Of a DNA stretch of 64,000 bases, positions 8,414-17,603 are shown piece by piece. Under the pieces are notes generated by a model. That model worked only from the letters and a program-made list of their open reading frames with translations. It ran no database searches and was not told the DNA's origin. The stretch's first letter is position 1. Each line of letters begins with the position of its first letter. The stretch spans positions 1,054,001-1,118,000 of the forward strand of contig CALOBT010000025.1 in NCBI GenBank assembly GCA_942491575.1. The letters are read 5' to 3'. This DNA comes from CAZHNW01 sp942491575 (GTDB lineage Bacteria > Spirochaetota > UBA4802 > UBA5550). The position numbers and the translations under genes are program-made.

Positions 8414-8872
8414 ATGCCAGGCCAACGAGTCAAAGATTACTTGAAAAGCCATAATGTCGCATACACCAGCATTCACCACCCCATTTCATTTACCGCAGCC
8501 AGAACAGCCCATGCTGCTCACATTTCCGGCCTTGAAATTGCAAAACCGGTAATGTTAAAAATGGATGGGAAAATGCTGATGATTGTAGCTACAGCCAACG
8601 AAAGGCTGAATTTAAATTTTTTAAAGAAAATGTTTCATGCCTCAGAGATTGAACTGGCTAATGAAGAAGAGTTTAAATATATCTTCAAGGACTGTGAAAC
8701 AGGTGCAATGCCTCCCTTTGGCAACCTCTACGGTATTGAAGAATATATTTCAGAGGATCTGACCCATGATGAAGAGATTGCCTTTAACGCAGGCACTCAT
8801 ACGGAATTGATCCGAATGAAATTTGATGATTTTGCAAAGCTGGTTCATCCGAAGGTTATCCAATTACACTGA
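8414..8872 (+). CDS. YbaK/ProX-type aminoacyl-tRNA deacylase-like protein
   Basis: A 152-residue single-domain protein of the YbaK/EbsC/ProX family, which hydrolyses mischarged aminoacyl-tRNAs (for example Ala- or Cys-tRNA-Pro) in the cytoplasm. Family features include the N-terminal helix and strand (VAYTSIHHPISFTAARTAHAAHI), the KPVMLKMDGKMLMIVATAN core with the conserved lysine, and the glycine-rich GAMPPFG loop. The ATG at 8414 is chosen because AGGAGG at 8402-8407 sits 6 nt before it; the in-frame ATG at 8399 would put the Shine-Dalgarno inside the coding region. The gene ends 10 bp from the convergent lnt stop. The exact tRNA substrate is not evident. Confidence 0.8.
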   Translation: MPGQRVKDYLKSHNVAYTSIHHPISFTAARTAHAAHISGLEIAKPVMLKMDGKMLMIVATANERLNLNFLKKMFHASEIELANEEEFKYIFKDCETGAMPPFGNLYGIEEYISEDLTHDEEIAFNAGTHTELIRMKFDDFAKLVHPKVIQLH

Positions 8873-8882
8873 GAATAGTGTT

Positions 8883-10508
8883 CTAATTGGAATCCCCTCG
8901 GTATCTCTGCATTGCTGATTTTACTATAAATACAGTGAGCAACAGGAACGCACTGAGTATAAGAAGATATTGAAAGATATCTCCTGTTATTGTATAAAAG
9001 GTTCGATAGTTGAAACTGAAATCAATGTTTCCTGCTACATGCCCCTTCTTTAAAATAGGCATTGAATTCTTAATACGTCCATGAGGATCAATAATTGTAG
9101 TAAACCCCGTATTCCCGGCACGAAGGTACCAGACTCCATTTTCAACCGCCCGAAAGATTGAAGCAGCAAAATGCTGCATATGACCACGATATTTATCTGT
9201 CCAGCCGTCATTAGTAATATTTATCAGGTAATCTACTCCAAGTTCCCGGTACTTCCTGCAAAGCCGGTAAAAAATACCTTCATAGCATACCAGAATGCCA
9301 AAGTTTCTGCCATTAAATTGAAATAATTCCGGTTTATCCCCGGGGATAAAACTGGAGCCGCCGTATCTTGTTGTGAGATCCTTAATGGATTTTCCGATAA
9401 ATGGTAATTTTTCATAGGGAAACCATTCCCCAAAGGGGACGAGGTGAATTTTTGCATAGGTCGTTACAACTTCACCGCTCTTATTAATCAGAACGGCATT
9501 ATTCTGGGGATAATAGCGGGGGAAAAATCCTGTGCCCTTTTCAATTCCGATCTCACCGGTCAATAATGGTCGGTCGCTATACTTCACATACTGGAGGAGT
9601 TCTTCCTGAAATTTATTTAGTTTACCGCGATCATAGTTAAAGGAAATCGTTTCCAGGGTGGCAGATTCTGACCAGATGACCAGATCAGGTTCTTCAAATA
9701 GTGAGATTTCGGTTAATTTTTTAAGCTCCCTCAGGTATCGAAAGCGGTTTTGCCTCCAGTTCTCCCAGGGAGAAATACATGACTGAACGATGGAAACTCT
9801 CAGATCTTTTTGAACAGCCCTGTCTGTGGCAAAAAGTACAACCCCGCCGGCAATAATAGTAACCGCTACGAATGAGATAAAAACAATAATAGCCCTGCCG
9901 TGAAATCTGCTTCTTAATTCTACTAACGAAAGAGAATTATCTCTTTTTATTTTAACTGTTTCGGCACAGAGGATCTGCCAGAAAATCATCAAAAAGTTAA
10001 TCCCGAGAGTTCCGATAATTGACGCCACCTGAATAAAGGGAGTCACCGGATACTGGGAGTAAGCAATATTGCTCCACGGGAATGCCAGGTAACCGATGGA
10101 CTGTATCCAGTCAAAGAGTACCCACATCAGGGGAAAGGCCAAAAGCCGCAGTTTGGGGAATGATCGGGAAATCAACTCCGCAAGAAATATTTTAAGTGAG
10201 AAAAAAACCGCCATGGAGGGGACAAGAAAAGCAACAATGATTGTGTATCCTCCGGCATGCTCTCCCGCGAAGTTTCCAATCCATTCAAAGTTAAAGAAAC
10301 ATGCTATGAGACCGGTCAAGAAGACAGCTGTATAAACTTCCTTTAAAGACTTATCTCTGATATAGAAAAAGAGGGGGACCATGGAAAACCATGCGATAAG
10401 GGGAAATCCCTTCAGTATCCAGACATCAAAGGTCGGCCCTGAAAGAAACATAAGCAGGGCGGTAACGAGGTAATAATTTCTTTTAAAAAAACCAATGAAT
10501 TTATTCAT
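8883..10508 (-). CDS. lnt: Apolipoprotein N-acyltransferase
   Basis: A 541-residue inner-membrane enzyme that transfers an acyl chain from phospholipid to the N-terminal cysteine of lipoproteins, the last step of their maturation. Six or more hydrophobic helices fill residues 8-225, followed by a periplasmic nitrilase-like domain and a final helix near 515-530. The catalytic Glu-Lys-Cys triad is visible as Glu281 (WSESA), Lys353 (AKIHLVPFGEW) and Cys408 (LVCYEG). The start overlaps the end of ligA; a GTG six bases upstream (10514) is an alternative, with GGA placed for either. Several lipoproteins in this window are its probable clients. Confidence 0.92.
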   Translation of the reverse strand: MNKFIGFFKRNYYLVTALLMFLSGPTFDVWILKGFPLIAWFSMVPLFFYIRDKSLKEVYTAVFLTGLIACFFNFEWIGNFAGEHAGGYTIIVAFLVPSMAVFFSLKIFLAELISRSFPKLRLLAFPLMWVLFDWIQSIGYLAFPWSNIAYSQYPVTPFIQVASIIGTLGINFLMIFWQILCAETVKIKRDNSLSLVELRSRFHGRAIIVFISFVAVTIIAGGVVLFATDRAVQKDLRVSIVQSCISPWENWRQNRFRYLRELKKLTEISLFEEPDLVIWSESATLETISFNYDRGKLNKFQEELLQYVKYSDRPLLTGEIGIEKGTGFFPRYYPQNNAVLINKSGEVVTTYAKIHLVPFGEWFPYEKLPFIGKSIKDLTTRYGGSSFIPGDKPELFQFNGRNFGILVCYEGIFYRLCRKYRELGVDYLINITNDGWTDKYRGHMQHFAASIFRAVENGVWYLRAGNTGFTTIIDPHGRIKNSMPILKKGHVAGNIDFSFNYRTFYTITGDIFQYLLILSAFLLLTVFIVKSAMQRYRGDSN

Positions 10509-12558
10509 TAACACTATTTCCTATTAAATCAAGAAATTCAGTCTCACTCAAAACTTTGATCCCCAGGTCTTCTGCTTTTTTCAGCTTCGACCCGGGAGAA
10601 TCCCCCGCCACAAGATAATCTGTTTTACCGCTCACAGAGCCGGATGCCCTTCCTCCGTGGGCCGAGATCATAGCTTCGATTTCTTTTCGGCTGAATTTGG
10701 ACATTGCTCCGGTAACAACGAGGGTTTTACCTTCCAGGACTTTCGAAAGTTCTGTAGACTCTTCTTTTAATATTTCAACACCGTTGTCCAGCATCTTTTT
10801 GATAATGGAAAATGTTCTTTCATCATGCAGGTATGAATATACTGAGCGTGCAACCTCAGGACCAACTTCATGAATACCGGTAAGTTTCTCGACATCCATG
10901 CTCAAAAGATTATCAAAGGTTCCCGCCGCTTCTGCAATTACCCCGGCAAGGTGATCTCCCACATTCCGTATAGCGATACTCCTTAAAAACAGGGAGAGGG
11001 GCATTCTGCGTCTTTTTACAATATTCTCAAGTATTTTGTCCGCCAGTTTTTCCCCCACTCGGTCCAGCTGCAGAAGGTCTTCACGCTTCAGGGCAAAGAT
11101 ATCTGCCATATCGGAGAGGAGTCCGGAATCCTGAAGACGCACCACAAGTTCCGGTCCGAAGGACTCAATATCCGCACCGCTTTTAGATACAAAAAACTTC
11201 AGGTTTTCAAAACGAATTGCGGGACAGAGGGGATTCTCACATCTCAGAAAAATATCTTCTCTTGTCAGGTTACTGTTACATGAGGGACAGTGTACCGGCT
11301 CTACAATCTCCGATACAGTCCCCTCCTCCCCCTCTGCAGCGCGTGAAAGAATTTTTGGAATGACATCACCGCTTCGAACTATTGTTATCAAATCACCTGT
11401 TTTGATATTTAACCGCTTCACCTCGGAAAAGTTATGAAGGGTAGCCCGTTTTACCATAACACCGCCGATGTTTATTGGTGTCAGGTTAGCAACGGGCGTA
11501 ACTATTCCCGTCCTTCCCACCTGGAGATCAACGGATTCCAGGCGAGTGACGGCCTCTTCGGGGGGAAACTTCCACGCAGTGGCCCATCTCGGTGCCTTTG
11601 ATGTTGATCCGAGTTTGCCCTGCAGCCTCAGGTCATTTACCTTTATTACAATTCCATCGATATCATAGTCTAGTTCGAAACGGGAATCCCTGAAATTTTT
11701 GTAAAAATTTCTAGCCGTATCCAGATCACCGTAGCGGATATTTTCCGCAACGGGAATATTCAGGCTTTTCATCAGAATAAAGGCATCTTCCTGGGAGGTA
11801 ACTTCCCCCACCCCCTCTACCTTGCCTATACTGTAGAAAAATACATCCAGCTTTCGCTGCGCCGTCACAGCAGGATCAAGCTGACGCATTGAACCGGCTG
11901 CGGCATTTCTCGGATTGGCAAAGGGCTGCTCTTCCCCTTCTTCACGTACCCGGTTGATGCGTTCGAATTCACTGATGCTCATGAAAACTTCCCCCCTGAC
12001 GGAAAGGTAGTCAGGGATATTTTCCCCCTCCAGGTAAAGGGGAATACTTTTAATAGTGGATACATTTGCCGTTACGTCCTCGCCGACTGTTCCATTGCCC
12101 CGCGTTGATGCGGTAGTCAGCTTCCCGTTTTCATAAACCACCTCGATTGCAAGGCCGTCATATTTCAATTCAATTGAATATTTAAAATCATCACTGCCAA
12201 GATTTTTAACACAGCGTTTATGAAACTCAACAAGCTCTTCGTCATGGAAGACATTTCCGAGGCTCTGCATGGGGGGATCATGTACCACCTCGGAAAAAAC
12301 AGCCGAGACAGTGCCCCCGACACGGTCAGAGGGGGATTCTTCTATTTTCAGGGCGGGATGACGCGACTCGATATCAATCAGCTCCCGCATGAGCCGGTCA
12401 TAGGTTGCATCATCGACTGGGGGCTTATCCAGATCATAGTACTGATGATTATATTCAGTAAGAACTTTGACAAGTTCCAGGTAACGCGTTTTTACTGTAT
12501 CCATGCGAATGTTTCCCATATACCAATTTTCATCTTCACCTGTTCCCTGATTCTTCAT
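10501..12558 (-). CDS. ligA: NAD-dependent DNA ligase
   Basis: Seals nicks in DNA using NAD+ during replication and repair. In order: Ia domain; adenylation domain with the KYDG motif (nucleophile Lys132 in this numbering); OB fold; a four-cysteine zinc finger (CPSC ... CENPLCP); helix-hairpin-helix repeats; and a C-terminal BRCT domain (VLEGKTLVVTGAMSKFSRKEIEAMI ...). The frame gives 685 residues, slightly above the usual 670. The true start may be Met14 (12519) or Met19 (12504), since the first 18 residues fit no LigA N-terminus and lack a Shine-Dalgarno. The gene overlaps lnt by a few bases, indicating co-transcription. Confidence 0.93.
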   Translation of the reverse strand: MKNQGTGEDENWYMGNIRMDTVKTRYLELVKVLTEYNHQYYDLDKPPVDDATYDRLMRELIDIESRHPALKIEESPSDRVGGTVSAVFSEVVHDPPMQSLGNVFHDEELVEFHKRCVKNLGSDDFKYSIELKYDGLAIEVVYENGKLTTASTRGNGTVGEDVTANVSTIKSIPLYLEGENIPDYLSVRGEVFMSISEFERINRVREEGEEQPFANPRNAAAGSMRQLDPAVTAQRKLDVFFYSIGKVEGVGEVTSQEDAFILMKSLNIPVAENIRYGDLDTARNFYKNFRDSRFELDYDIDGIVIKVNDLRLQGKLGSTSKAPRWATAWKFPPEEAVTRLESVDLQVGRTGIVTPVANLTPINIGGVMVKRATLHNFSEVKRLNIKTGDLITIVRSGDVIPKILSRAAEGEEGTVSEIVEPVHCPSCNSNLTREDIFLRCENPLCPAIRFENLKFFVSKSGADIESFGPELVVRLQDSGLLSDMADIFALKREDLLQLDRVGEKLADKILENIVKRRRMPLSLFLRSIAIRNVGDHLAGVIAEAAGTFDNLLSMDVEKLTGIHEVGPEVARSVYSYLHDERTFSIIKKMLDNGVEILKEESTELSKVLEGKTLVVTGAMSKFSRKEIEAMISAHGGRASGSVSGKTDYLVAGDSPGSKLKKAEDLGIKVLSETEFLDLIGNSVNE

Positions 12559-12582
12559 GAAAGTGAACAGGTGAGAGAGTGA

Positions 12583-13569
12583 TTAAACCCATGCCTTTAC
12601 TTTACGAATCAACTGTCCCCTGACACGGTTTGAGGCCAGATATCCTTCAGATATCAGATGAGAGATATCCGAAAAATCAAGGGTACCCACCTCCACCAGG
12701 TTCGGTTCTATAAGCACAGAAGGATTATAAAACTTCAACATTAAAGCAGTATTATTAAATTCCATAATATCTATCGCCTGGGAGATAGTTTCAAAAATTG
12801 ATGGAGGTTTCTGCTCATCTCCACCATGTCTAATCCCAAGCCATGATTCGATAGACTTAAGCCAGTTCCCCTCTTTCAGGTTTTCCGTATCAGGAATTTC
12901 TTTTACCGTTTCTATCTGCAGGTCCCTTGAATCTACGATTATTCCCCCGCGGTCGACATTATCCCGCAGGTAACTTTTCATCGTCCCCTTGGTCAGACGC
13001 GGGTGAAGGTTTACCGCCACGGTCAGCCCGGCTCCCATCTGTTTTGCCACATTAACCGGTAATGGACAGGAGACCCCTCCGTCAAGTAAAAAGGTGCTCC
13101 GATACCTGACAGGGACAAAAACACCCGGAATAGACATACTGGCCCGGACAGCCTCAAGGAGGTTCCCGCTTCGAAAGACCACTGCCTTCCCGTTGTTATA
13201 ATCCGTGGCGACAATACCAAGGGGAATTGGAAGATCCTCAATATTTGTATCCGGAGGAATATACTCCCCAAGGAAATCCATAAATCTTTTTCCATGAATC
13301 AGCCCCGCCCTGGGAAAGACGGGATCAACCAGGGAATACATCTCCCTCGTCCCCCTGCGGAGAAGGTCTTCTTTGAATTTCTTCAATACTCCTGAACAGT
13401 AGAGGGCCCCCACTACAGCGCCTATACTGGAGCCGGCTATCATATCAATGGGGATTCCCATATTATTGAGGTAGTCAATAACCGCAACATGGGCCACCCC
13501 CTTTGCTCCGCCGCTTCCCAGGACCAGACCGACTTTGCGGTTACGAAAATATTTTAATGGATTTAACAT
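12583..13569 (-). CDS. Patatin-like phospholipase (RssA/NTE type)
   Basis: A 328-residue patatin-family serine hydrolase. The oxyanion motif GSGGAKG (18-24), nucleophile elbow GSSIG (Ser48) and catalytic aspartate in LLDGG (Asp163) form the Ser-Asp dyad. Bacterial relatives hydrolyse membrane lipids or lysophospholipids. There is no signal peptide, so it should act in the cytoplasm or at the inner membrane face. The C-terminal 120 residues are less conserved and of unknown role. It lies just upstream of ligA on the same strand (24-bp gap) and may be the first gene of a patatin-ligA-lnt transcript. Confidence 0.85.
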   Translation of the reverse strand: MLNPLKYFRNRKVGLVLGSGGAKGVAHVAVIDYLNNMGIPIDMIAGSSIGAVVGALYCSGVLKKFKEDLLRRGTREMYSLVDPVFPRAGLIHGKRFMDFLGEYIPPDTNIEDLPIPLGIVATDYNNGKAVVFRSGNLLEAVRASMSIPGVFVPVRYRSTFLLDGGVSCPLPVNVAKQMGAGLTVAVNLHPRLTKGTMKSYLRDNVDRGGIIVDSRDLQIETVKEIPDTENLKEGNWLKSIESWLGIRHGGDEQKPPSIFETISQAIDIMEFNNTALMLKFYNPSVLIEPNLVEVGTLDFSDISHLISEGYLASNRVRGQLIRKVKAWV

Positions 13570-13726
13570 GTCAGCTCCAGATTAATCGTTATTTCATTTT
13601 ATCTGATCAGAAGTCTAAAGTTTTTCTTCACAGGGTCAATTATTTTCCTGAATATTCTTAAAAATGACTCCTTAACCCCAGCATTTGCTAATTTTTTCAG
13701 GAGGAAAAAATTTTTTCTGAAAAAGG

Positions 13727-13755
13727 TTGACACAGGGGACATAGTTCATTACGTT
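13727..13755 (+). promoter_or_regulatory. Putative promoter of the tRNA pair
   Basis: TTGACA at 13727-13732 and TACGTT at 13750-13755 with a 17-bp spacer, placing the start about 5-6 nt before the first tRNA. Confidence 0.5.
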
Positions 13756-13766
13756 GTCGCAATGAT

Positions 13767-13839
<73 letters not shown>

Positions 13840-13843
13840 ATAC

Positions 13844-13917
13844 GGCGAGGTAGCTCAGTTGGTTAGAGCACACGGCTCATATCCGTGGCGTCGGGAGTTC
13901 GAATCTCCCCCTCGCTA
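13844..13917 (+). tRNA. tRNA-Met (CAT), probably elongator
   Basis: A 74-nt cloverleaf with fully paired acceptor stem (including one G-U), D loop AGTTGGTTA, anticodon loop CTCATAT and T arm GGGAG-TTCGAAT-CTCCC; CCA is not encoded. The anticodon CAT allows elongator Met or, with lysidine modification, Ile. The position four bases after the initiator tRNA and the overall sequence favour elongator Met, but Ile2 is not excluded. Confidence 0.85.
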
Positions 13918-13929
13918 ATCTCGCCTCAC

Positions 13930-13984
13930 AAAAAAAGCCGTAATGAAAGCAGATCAAAAGTCTGCAGCCATTACGGCTTTTTTT
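13930..13984. terminator. Terminator after the tRNA pair, potentially bidirectional
   Basis: A long stem with AGCCGTAATG on the left and CATTACGGCT on the right, an inner GCAGA/TCTGC hairpin, an A-run before and a T-run after. It can terminate the tRNA transcript and, on the other strand, transcription arriving from uxaC. Confidence 0.8.
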
Positions 13985-14021
13985 ATTTGATAGCGACGTT
14001 ACCAACGTCGCTATCAAATAA
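13983..14021. repeat. Perfect inverted repeat, 18-bp arms, 3-nt loop
   Basis: The arms 13983-14000 and 14004-14021 are exact reverse complements around ACC. It abuts the tRNA terminator and ends 8 bp from the uxaC stop. Neither strand has a T-run directly after the stem, so it is not a classic intrinsic terminator; it may protect the 3' end of uxaC mRNA. Confidence 0.6.
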
Positions 14022-14028
14022 ATAATTC

Positions 14029-15441
14029 TTATGAGGGGAAGTTAAAATACCCCTTCGCATTATTATAGGCAATACCCTTCACCATCTCTCCAACCAGAGC
14101 AAAATCCGAGGGGATAAGCCCCCGTTCCATATCCCTGCCCAGAATATTACAGAGAATCCTTCGAAAATACTCATGCCTTGGAAAGGAAAGAACGCTCCTG
14201 GAATCAGTGGTCATCCCCACGAAACGGGAAAGAAGCCCCATGGCGGAGAGGGAATCGATCTGTTCCTCCATCCCCTTCAGCTGATCGAGGAACCACCAGG
14301 CAGTCCCGAACTGCATTTTTCCCGGAACCGATCCGTCCTGAAAGTTTCCAATGGCAGTTGCTATCATGGCGTTATCTGCGGGATTTATCGGATAAATAAT
14401 TGTTTGGGGAAGTTTATTCTCCTGCTCAAGGTTATCGAGGAATTTCACAAGTGATTTTGCATGAGAAAAATCTCCAATTGAATCGAAACCGGTATCGGAG
14501 CCCAGTTTTCGGAACATCTTTGTATTATTATTCCTCAGAACCCCTATATGAAGCTGCATGGTCCATTCCTTCTCACCATCCATGGAGGCGAAAAAATGCA
14601 GCAGTGCCGATCGGTAGCGATTCAGTTCATCTCCCGCAAGGGGCGCACCTTTTCTCATTTTTTCGAAGGAAGTCCTGACTTCCTTTTCCCTGAAGTCATC
14701 TGCACAGGGGGTCTCCAGGCCATAGTCTGAGATACGGCATCCCTGCTCATGAAAGTAATTGTGCCGTATTTCAATGGCCTTTTTGAAATCCTCCAGGGTA
14801 CCGATCTCCTGCCCGGATATTTCCGCAAGAGCATCTATCCAGATGTTTAAGGCTTCAGGAGAATCCCCCTTCAGAGCCTTGTCGGGCCTCCAGGCGGGGA
14901 GCATTTTAAATCCCGCATCACCTCTGTCATTAATAGCCCTGTGATGCTCCAGATTGTCTATAGGATCATCAGTGGTGCAGAGGTGACTCACCTTCATTTT
15001 TTTCAGAAGATTCCATGTGTTGAAATCTTCTGATTCAAGCATTTCATTGCAGCGGTCATAAATTTCATCTGCAGTATCAGGCCCGAGGAGCTTATCCGAA
15101 ATGTCAAAGTAACGTGCCAGCTCCATATGGGTCCAGTGATAAAGGGGATTACGCAGGGCTGCGGGAAGGGTCTCCGCCCAGGCCCTGAAACGCTCCCTGG
15201 ATGGAGCGCTGCCTGTTATCTTATCTTCAGGGATACCATTGCTGCGCATTGCCCGCCACTTGTAATGGTCACCGCCGAGCCAGACTTCGGTAATGTCCGT
15301 AAATTGATGATTGCCGGAAATCTGTTCCGGCGCCAGGTGATTGTGATAATCGAGTATCGGCATTTCCGCAGCATATTCATGAAACAGGCGCCGTGCGGAA
15401 TTTGTTTCGAGGAGAAAATCCTCGTGAATAAAATCTTTCAT
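14029..15441 (-). CDS. uxaC: Glucuronate/galacturonate isomerase
   Basis: A 470-residue uronate isomerase of the amidohydrolase fold, converting D-glucuronate to D-fructuronate (or D-galacturonate to D-tagaturonate), the first step of hexuronate catabolism. The N-terminus has the metal-binding HxH pair (His33 and His35 in DYHNHL), and residues such as MKVSHLCTTDDPIDNLEHH and LSFPRHEYFRRILCNILG match the family, as does the length. It is the last gene of a minus-strand region containing fructuronate reductase, uxuA, kdgA and kdgK, so glucuronate is the likelier substrate. About 270 bp separate it from fucI, so it may have its own promoter. Confidence 0.93.
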   Translation of the reverse strand: MKDFIHEDFLLETNSARRLFHEYAAEMPILDYHNHLAPEQISGNHQFTDITEVWLGGDHYKWRAMRSNGIPEDKITGSAPSRERFRAWAETLPAALRNPLYHWTHMELARYFDISDKLLGPDTADEIYDRCNEMLESEDFNTWNLLKKMKVSHLCTTDDPIDNLEHHRAINDRGDAGFKMLPAWRPDKALKGDSPEALNIWIDALAEISGQEIGTLEDFKKAIEIRHNYFHEQGCRISDYGLETPCADDFREKEVRTSFEKMRKGAPLAGDELNRYRSALLHFFASMDGEKEWTMQLHIGVLRNNNTKMFRKLGSDTGFDSIGDFSHAKSLVKFLDNLEQENKLPQTIIYPINPADNAMIATAIGNFQDGSVPGKMQFGTAWWFLDQLKGMEEQIDSLSAMGLLSRFVGMTTDSRSVLSFPRHEYFRRILCNILGRDMERGLIPSDFALVGEMVKGIAYNNAKGYFNFPS

Positions 15442-15714
15442 TACTTTTCCTTGCTGAATATATTTCCCACAGTTTGTTGTCTGTTTTATTTATCTATTTT
15501 GAAAAAGTCATTCTCACTTCCCTTAACGGGAGGCCAACACATTTAGGCATATCGTGTGTTCTCGTTAGCATCAACCTAATCATGAGAACGCCGTTGAATG
15601 GAGTGTGATAAATCAAGTCTGGAAAAATCAAATAATTCATCACCCCCTCACAACCTCCCCCATCAAGGGAGATAAATCCCCCCGCCAGGAAGATAATCTC
15701 AATATTTTTTCAAT
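15442..15714. other. Spacer between fucI and uxaC, no gene seen
   Basis: This 273-bp spacer has no convincing frame or RNA gene. It could hold a minus-strand promoter for uxaC, but I cannot point to one with good consensus and spacing. Confidence 0.4.
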
Positions 15715-17529
15715 TTAATACTTTCCATACAGCGGGCCAAAATTTTCACAGGCGCGGTAATCGGCGCCTTCAAGGTCTGCTGTCCCGAAGGCGTCCCACG
15801 CCCCTGGACGGAATATTTTTTCCTCCGGGACATTATGCATTGATACGGGAATCCGCAGGATGGACGCCATGGTAATCAGGTCCGCACCGATATGCCCGTA
15901 ACAGAGGGCGCAGTGATTGGCCCCCCAACGCTTCATGACGCTGTATACATCTTTAAAGGCCCCCTCTCCGTTTATAGTCGGAACGAAAAAGGTTCTCGGC
16001 CATGTCGGGTCTGTTCTGCCTACGATTTCGTCATAAATATTTTCCTGGAGATCGATGGAGTATCCTTCCGCAAGCTGCAGCACCGGCCCCATTCCCTTTA
16101 CCAGATTAAGGCGCGACATGGTCAGGGGCATCCCCCCCCTGGACCTGTAGGCGGAGCTGAAGCCCCCTCCGCGAAAGGTAACAAGTTTTGCCTCTCCCCA
16201 GGTGGTTGCCTCGATGCAGGACTCTGCCTCATCAGGGGTAATGTCCCAGAAGGGCTTCATTGCGGGTTTCCCGTCAATACTGCATTCACCGGAGCCATCA
16301 AGGGCGGCAGCCCCGGAATTAGTCAGATAAATAAATCCATCCCCCCCCCTTCCGGGAATGGTCTCTCCGCTGACACGTTCAATGGCGTCGCGGCTCCAGC
16401 AGGTTCTGACATCGGCAAATATCTGTGCATTTCCGGAGAGGAGATGCCCGAAGAGCATTACCGCCGCGTTGAGAGAATCGTTTTCCGTGGCGATGATAAA
16501 GGCCTCGCGTATTCCATTCCAGTCAAAGGAAGAATTAAGGATTGCCTCCATAAAATCCCCGTTAGGAAAATGATCTGTCCACTGCCGCTGCCCCTGGAAA
16601 CCCGCGGCTATTGCATTGTGTCCTTCAGATTCTTCCGCGTAATCGATTTCCGCCAGCTTCGGGTTACCGATCATCAGGTCACGGGCAATGAGGGCCATCT
16701 TCACTACGGTTTCCCAGTTTTCATCCTTCTGCTCCCGTGTCTCCCGGATCTCCGGGGGATTTGGATCTTCCATCTCAGGACAGTTTTTCTTCACCCACTC
16801 CAGGGCACGGGTATACTCCTCCCGGTCATATATTTCACGGTCGATCCTTCTGACAAATTCAGACATATCGACGTATTCATTTCGCATACCGAGGTAATTC
16901 TGAAAGAAGTGATCATCAACAATTGATCCGCCTATTCCCATGGATACGCTTCCGATGGAAAGATATGACTTCCCCTTCATCGTTGCTACGGCGACGGCAC
17001 ATCGTGCGAAACGGAGGATATCCTCACGGACATCTTCGGGTATCGAATAGTCGTTTTCATCCTGAACGTCTTTACCGTACATTTTAAAAGCTGGAAGCCC
17101 CTTCTGGTCTGCCGCAGCGGTGGCCCCTGCGAGATAAACGGCTCCCGGTTTCTTTGTTCCATTGAAACCCCAGATAGCCCTGGGAATCGCCGGATTCATA
17201 TCAATTACCTCCGTGCCGTAACACCAGCAGCGCGTAACATCGATAACGGCACCGACACCCTCCCTCTGAAATTTTTCTGCACACCGGGCCGCTTCGGCGA
17301 CGCCCCCAATTGTTGTATCGGCGATGACACATTCAACGGGGAGTCCGCAGGAATGGCGAAGGTTTTCCGTAATCAGCTTCGCGCAGGACTCAGCCATGGC
17401 CATTATCGCCTCTTCAAGGGATTCCCGCACGCCGTTTCGCCGTCCGTCGATGGTGGGACGAATACCTATTTTCGGGAGACTGCCGTTTAGACGGTTTACC
17501 GGTTTGTTTTGTTTCATGGTTGTTGTCAT
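15715..17529 (-). CDS. fucI: L-fucose isomerase family protein
   Basis: A 604-residue aldose-ketose isomerase closely resembling L-fucose isomerase (L-fucose to L-fuculose, also D-arabinose to D-ribulose). Family signatures appear throughout: LPKIGIRPTIDGRRNGVRES at the N-terminus, WCYGTEVIDM, AIWGFNGTKKPGAVYLA, GKSYLSIGSVSMGIGGSIVD, GFQGQRQWTDHFPNGDF, FDWNGIREAF and the C-terminal SMHNVPEEKIFRPGAWDA. The length fits (about 590). The start ATG follows AGAGGA by 4 nt. No fuculokinase or fuculose-phosphate aldolase lies in the window; neighbours are a TIM-barrel epimerase and a glycosidase-like protein, so the physiological sugar may differ from fucose. A 44-bp perfect palindrome lies just upstream. 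Confidence 0.9.
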   Translation of the reverse strand: MTTTMKQNKPVNRLNGSLPKIGIRPTIDGRRNGVRESLEEAIMAMAESCAKLITENLRHSCGLPVECVIADTTIGGVAEAARCAEKFQREGVGAVIDVTRCWCYGTEVIDMNPAIPRAIWGFNGTKKPGAVYLAGATAAADQKGLPAFKMYGKDVQDENDYSIPEDVREDILRFARCAVAVATMKGKSYLSIGSVSMGIGGSIVDDHFFQNYLGMRNEYVDMSEFVRRIDREIYDREEYTRALEWVKKNCPEMEDPNPPEIRETREQKDENWETVVKMALIARDLMIGNPKLAEIDYAEESEGHNAIAAGFQGQRQWTDHFPNGDFMEAILNSSFDWNGIREAFIIATENDSLNAAVMLFGHLLSGNAQIFADVRTCWSRDAIERVSGETIPGRGGDGFIYLTNSGAAALDGSGECSIDGKPAMKPFWDITPDEAESCIEATTWGEAKLVTFRGGGFSSAYRSRGGMPLTMSRLNLVKGMGPVLQLAEGYSIDLQENIYDEIVGRTDPTWPRTFFVPTINGEGAFKDVYSVMKRWGANHCALCYGHIGADLITMASILRIPVSMHNVPEEKIFRPGAWDAFGTADLEGADYRACENFGPLYGKY

Positions 17530-17549
17530 TTATCCTCTGTGCAAAAGGC

Positions 17550-17593
17550 GCGAGGATGAAGGTGCGAAAGCGCTTTCGCACCTTCATCCTCGC
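17550..17593. repeat. 44-bp perfect palindrome between epimerase gene and fucI
   Basis: The arms 17550-17571 and 17572-17593 are exact reverse complements with no spacer. It fills most of the gap between two co-directional genes, 10 bp from one stop and about 12 bp from the fucI Shine-Dalgarno. There is no T-run, so an mRNA-processing, stabilising or regulatory hairpin is more likely than a terminator. Confidence 0.7.
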
Positions 17594-17603
17594 GGACTCG
17601 CTC

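Noticed and set aside
15892..16926. 344-codon plus-strand frame opposite fucI
   Set aside because: It lies wholly antisense to a highly conserved fucI and has a composition expected from the complement of a coding strand; no domain or ribosome site.
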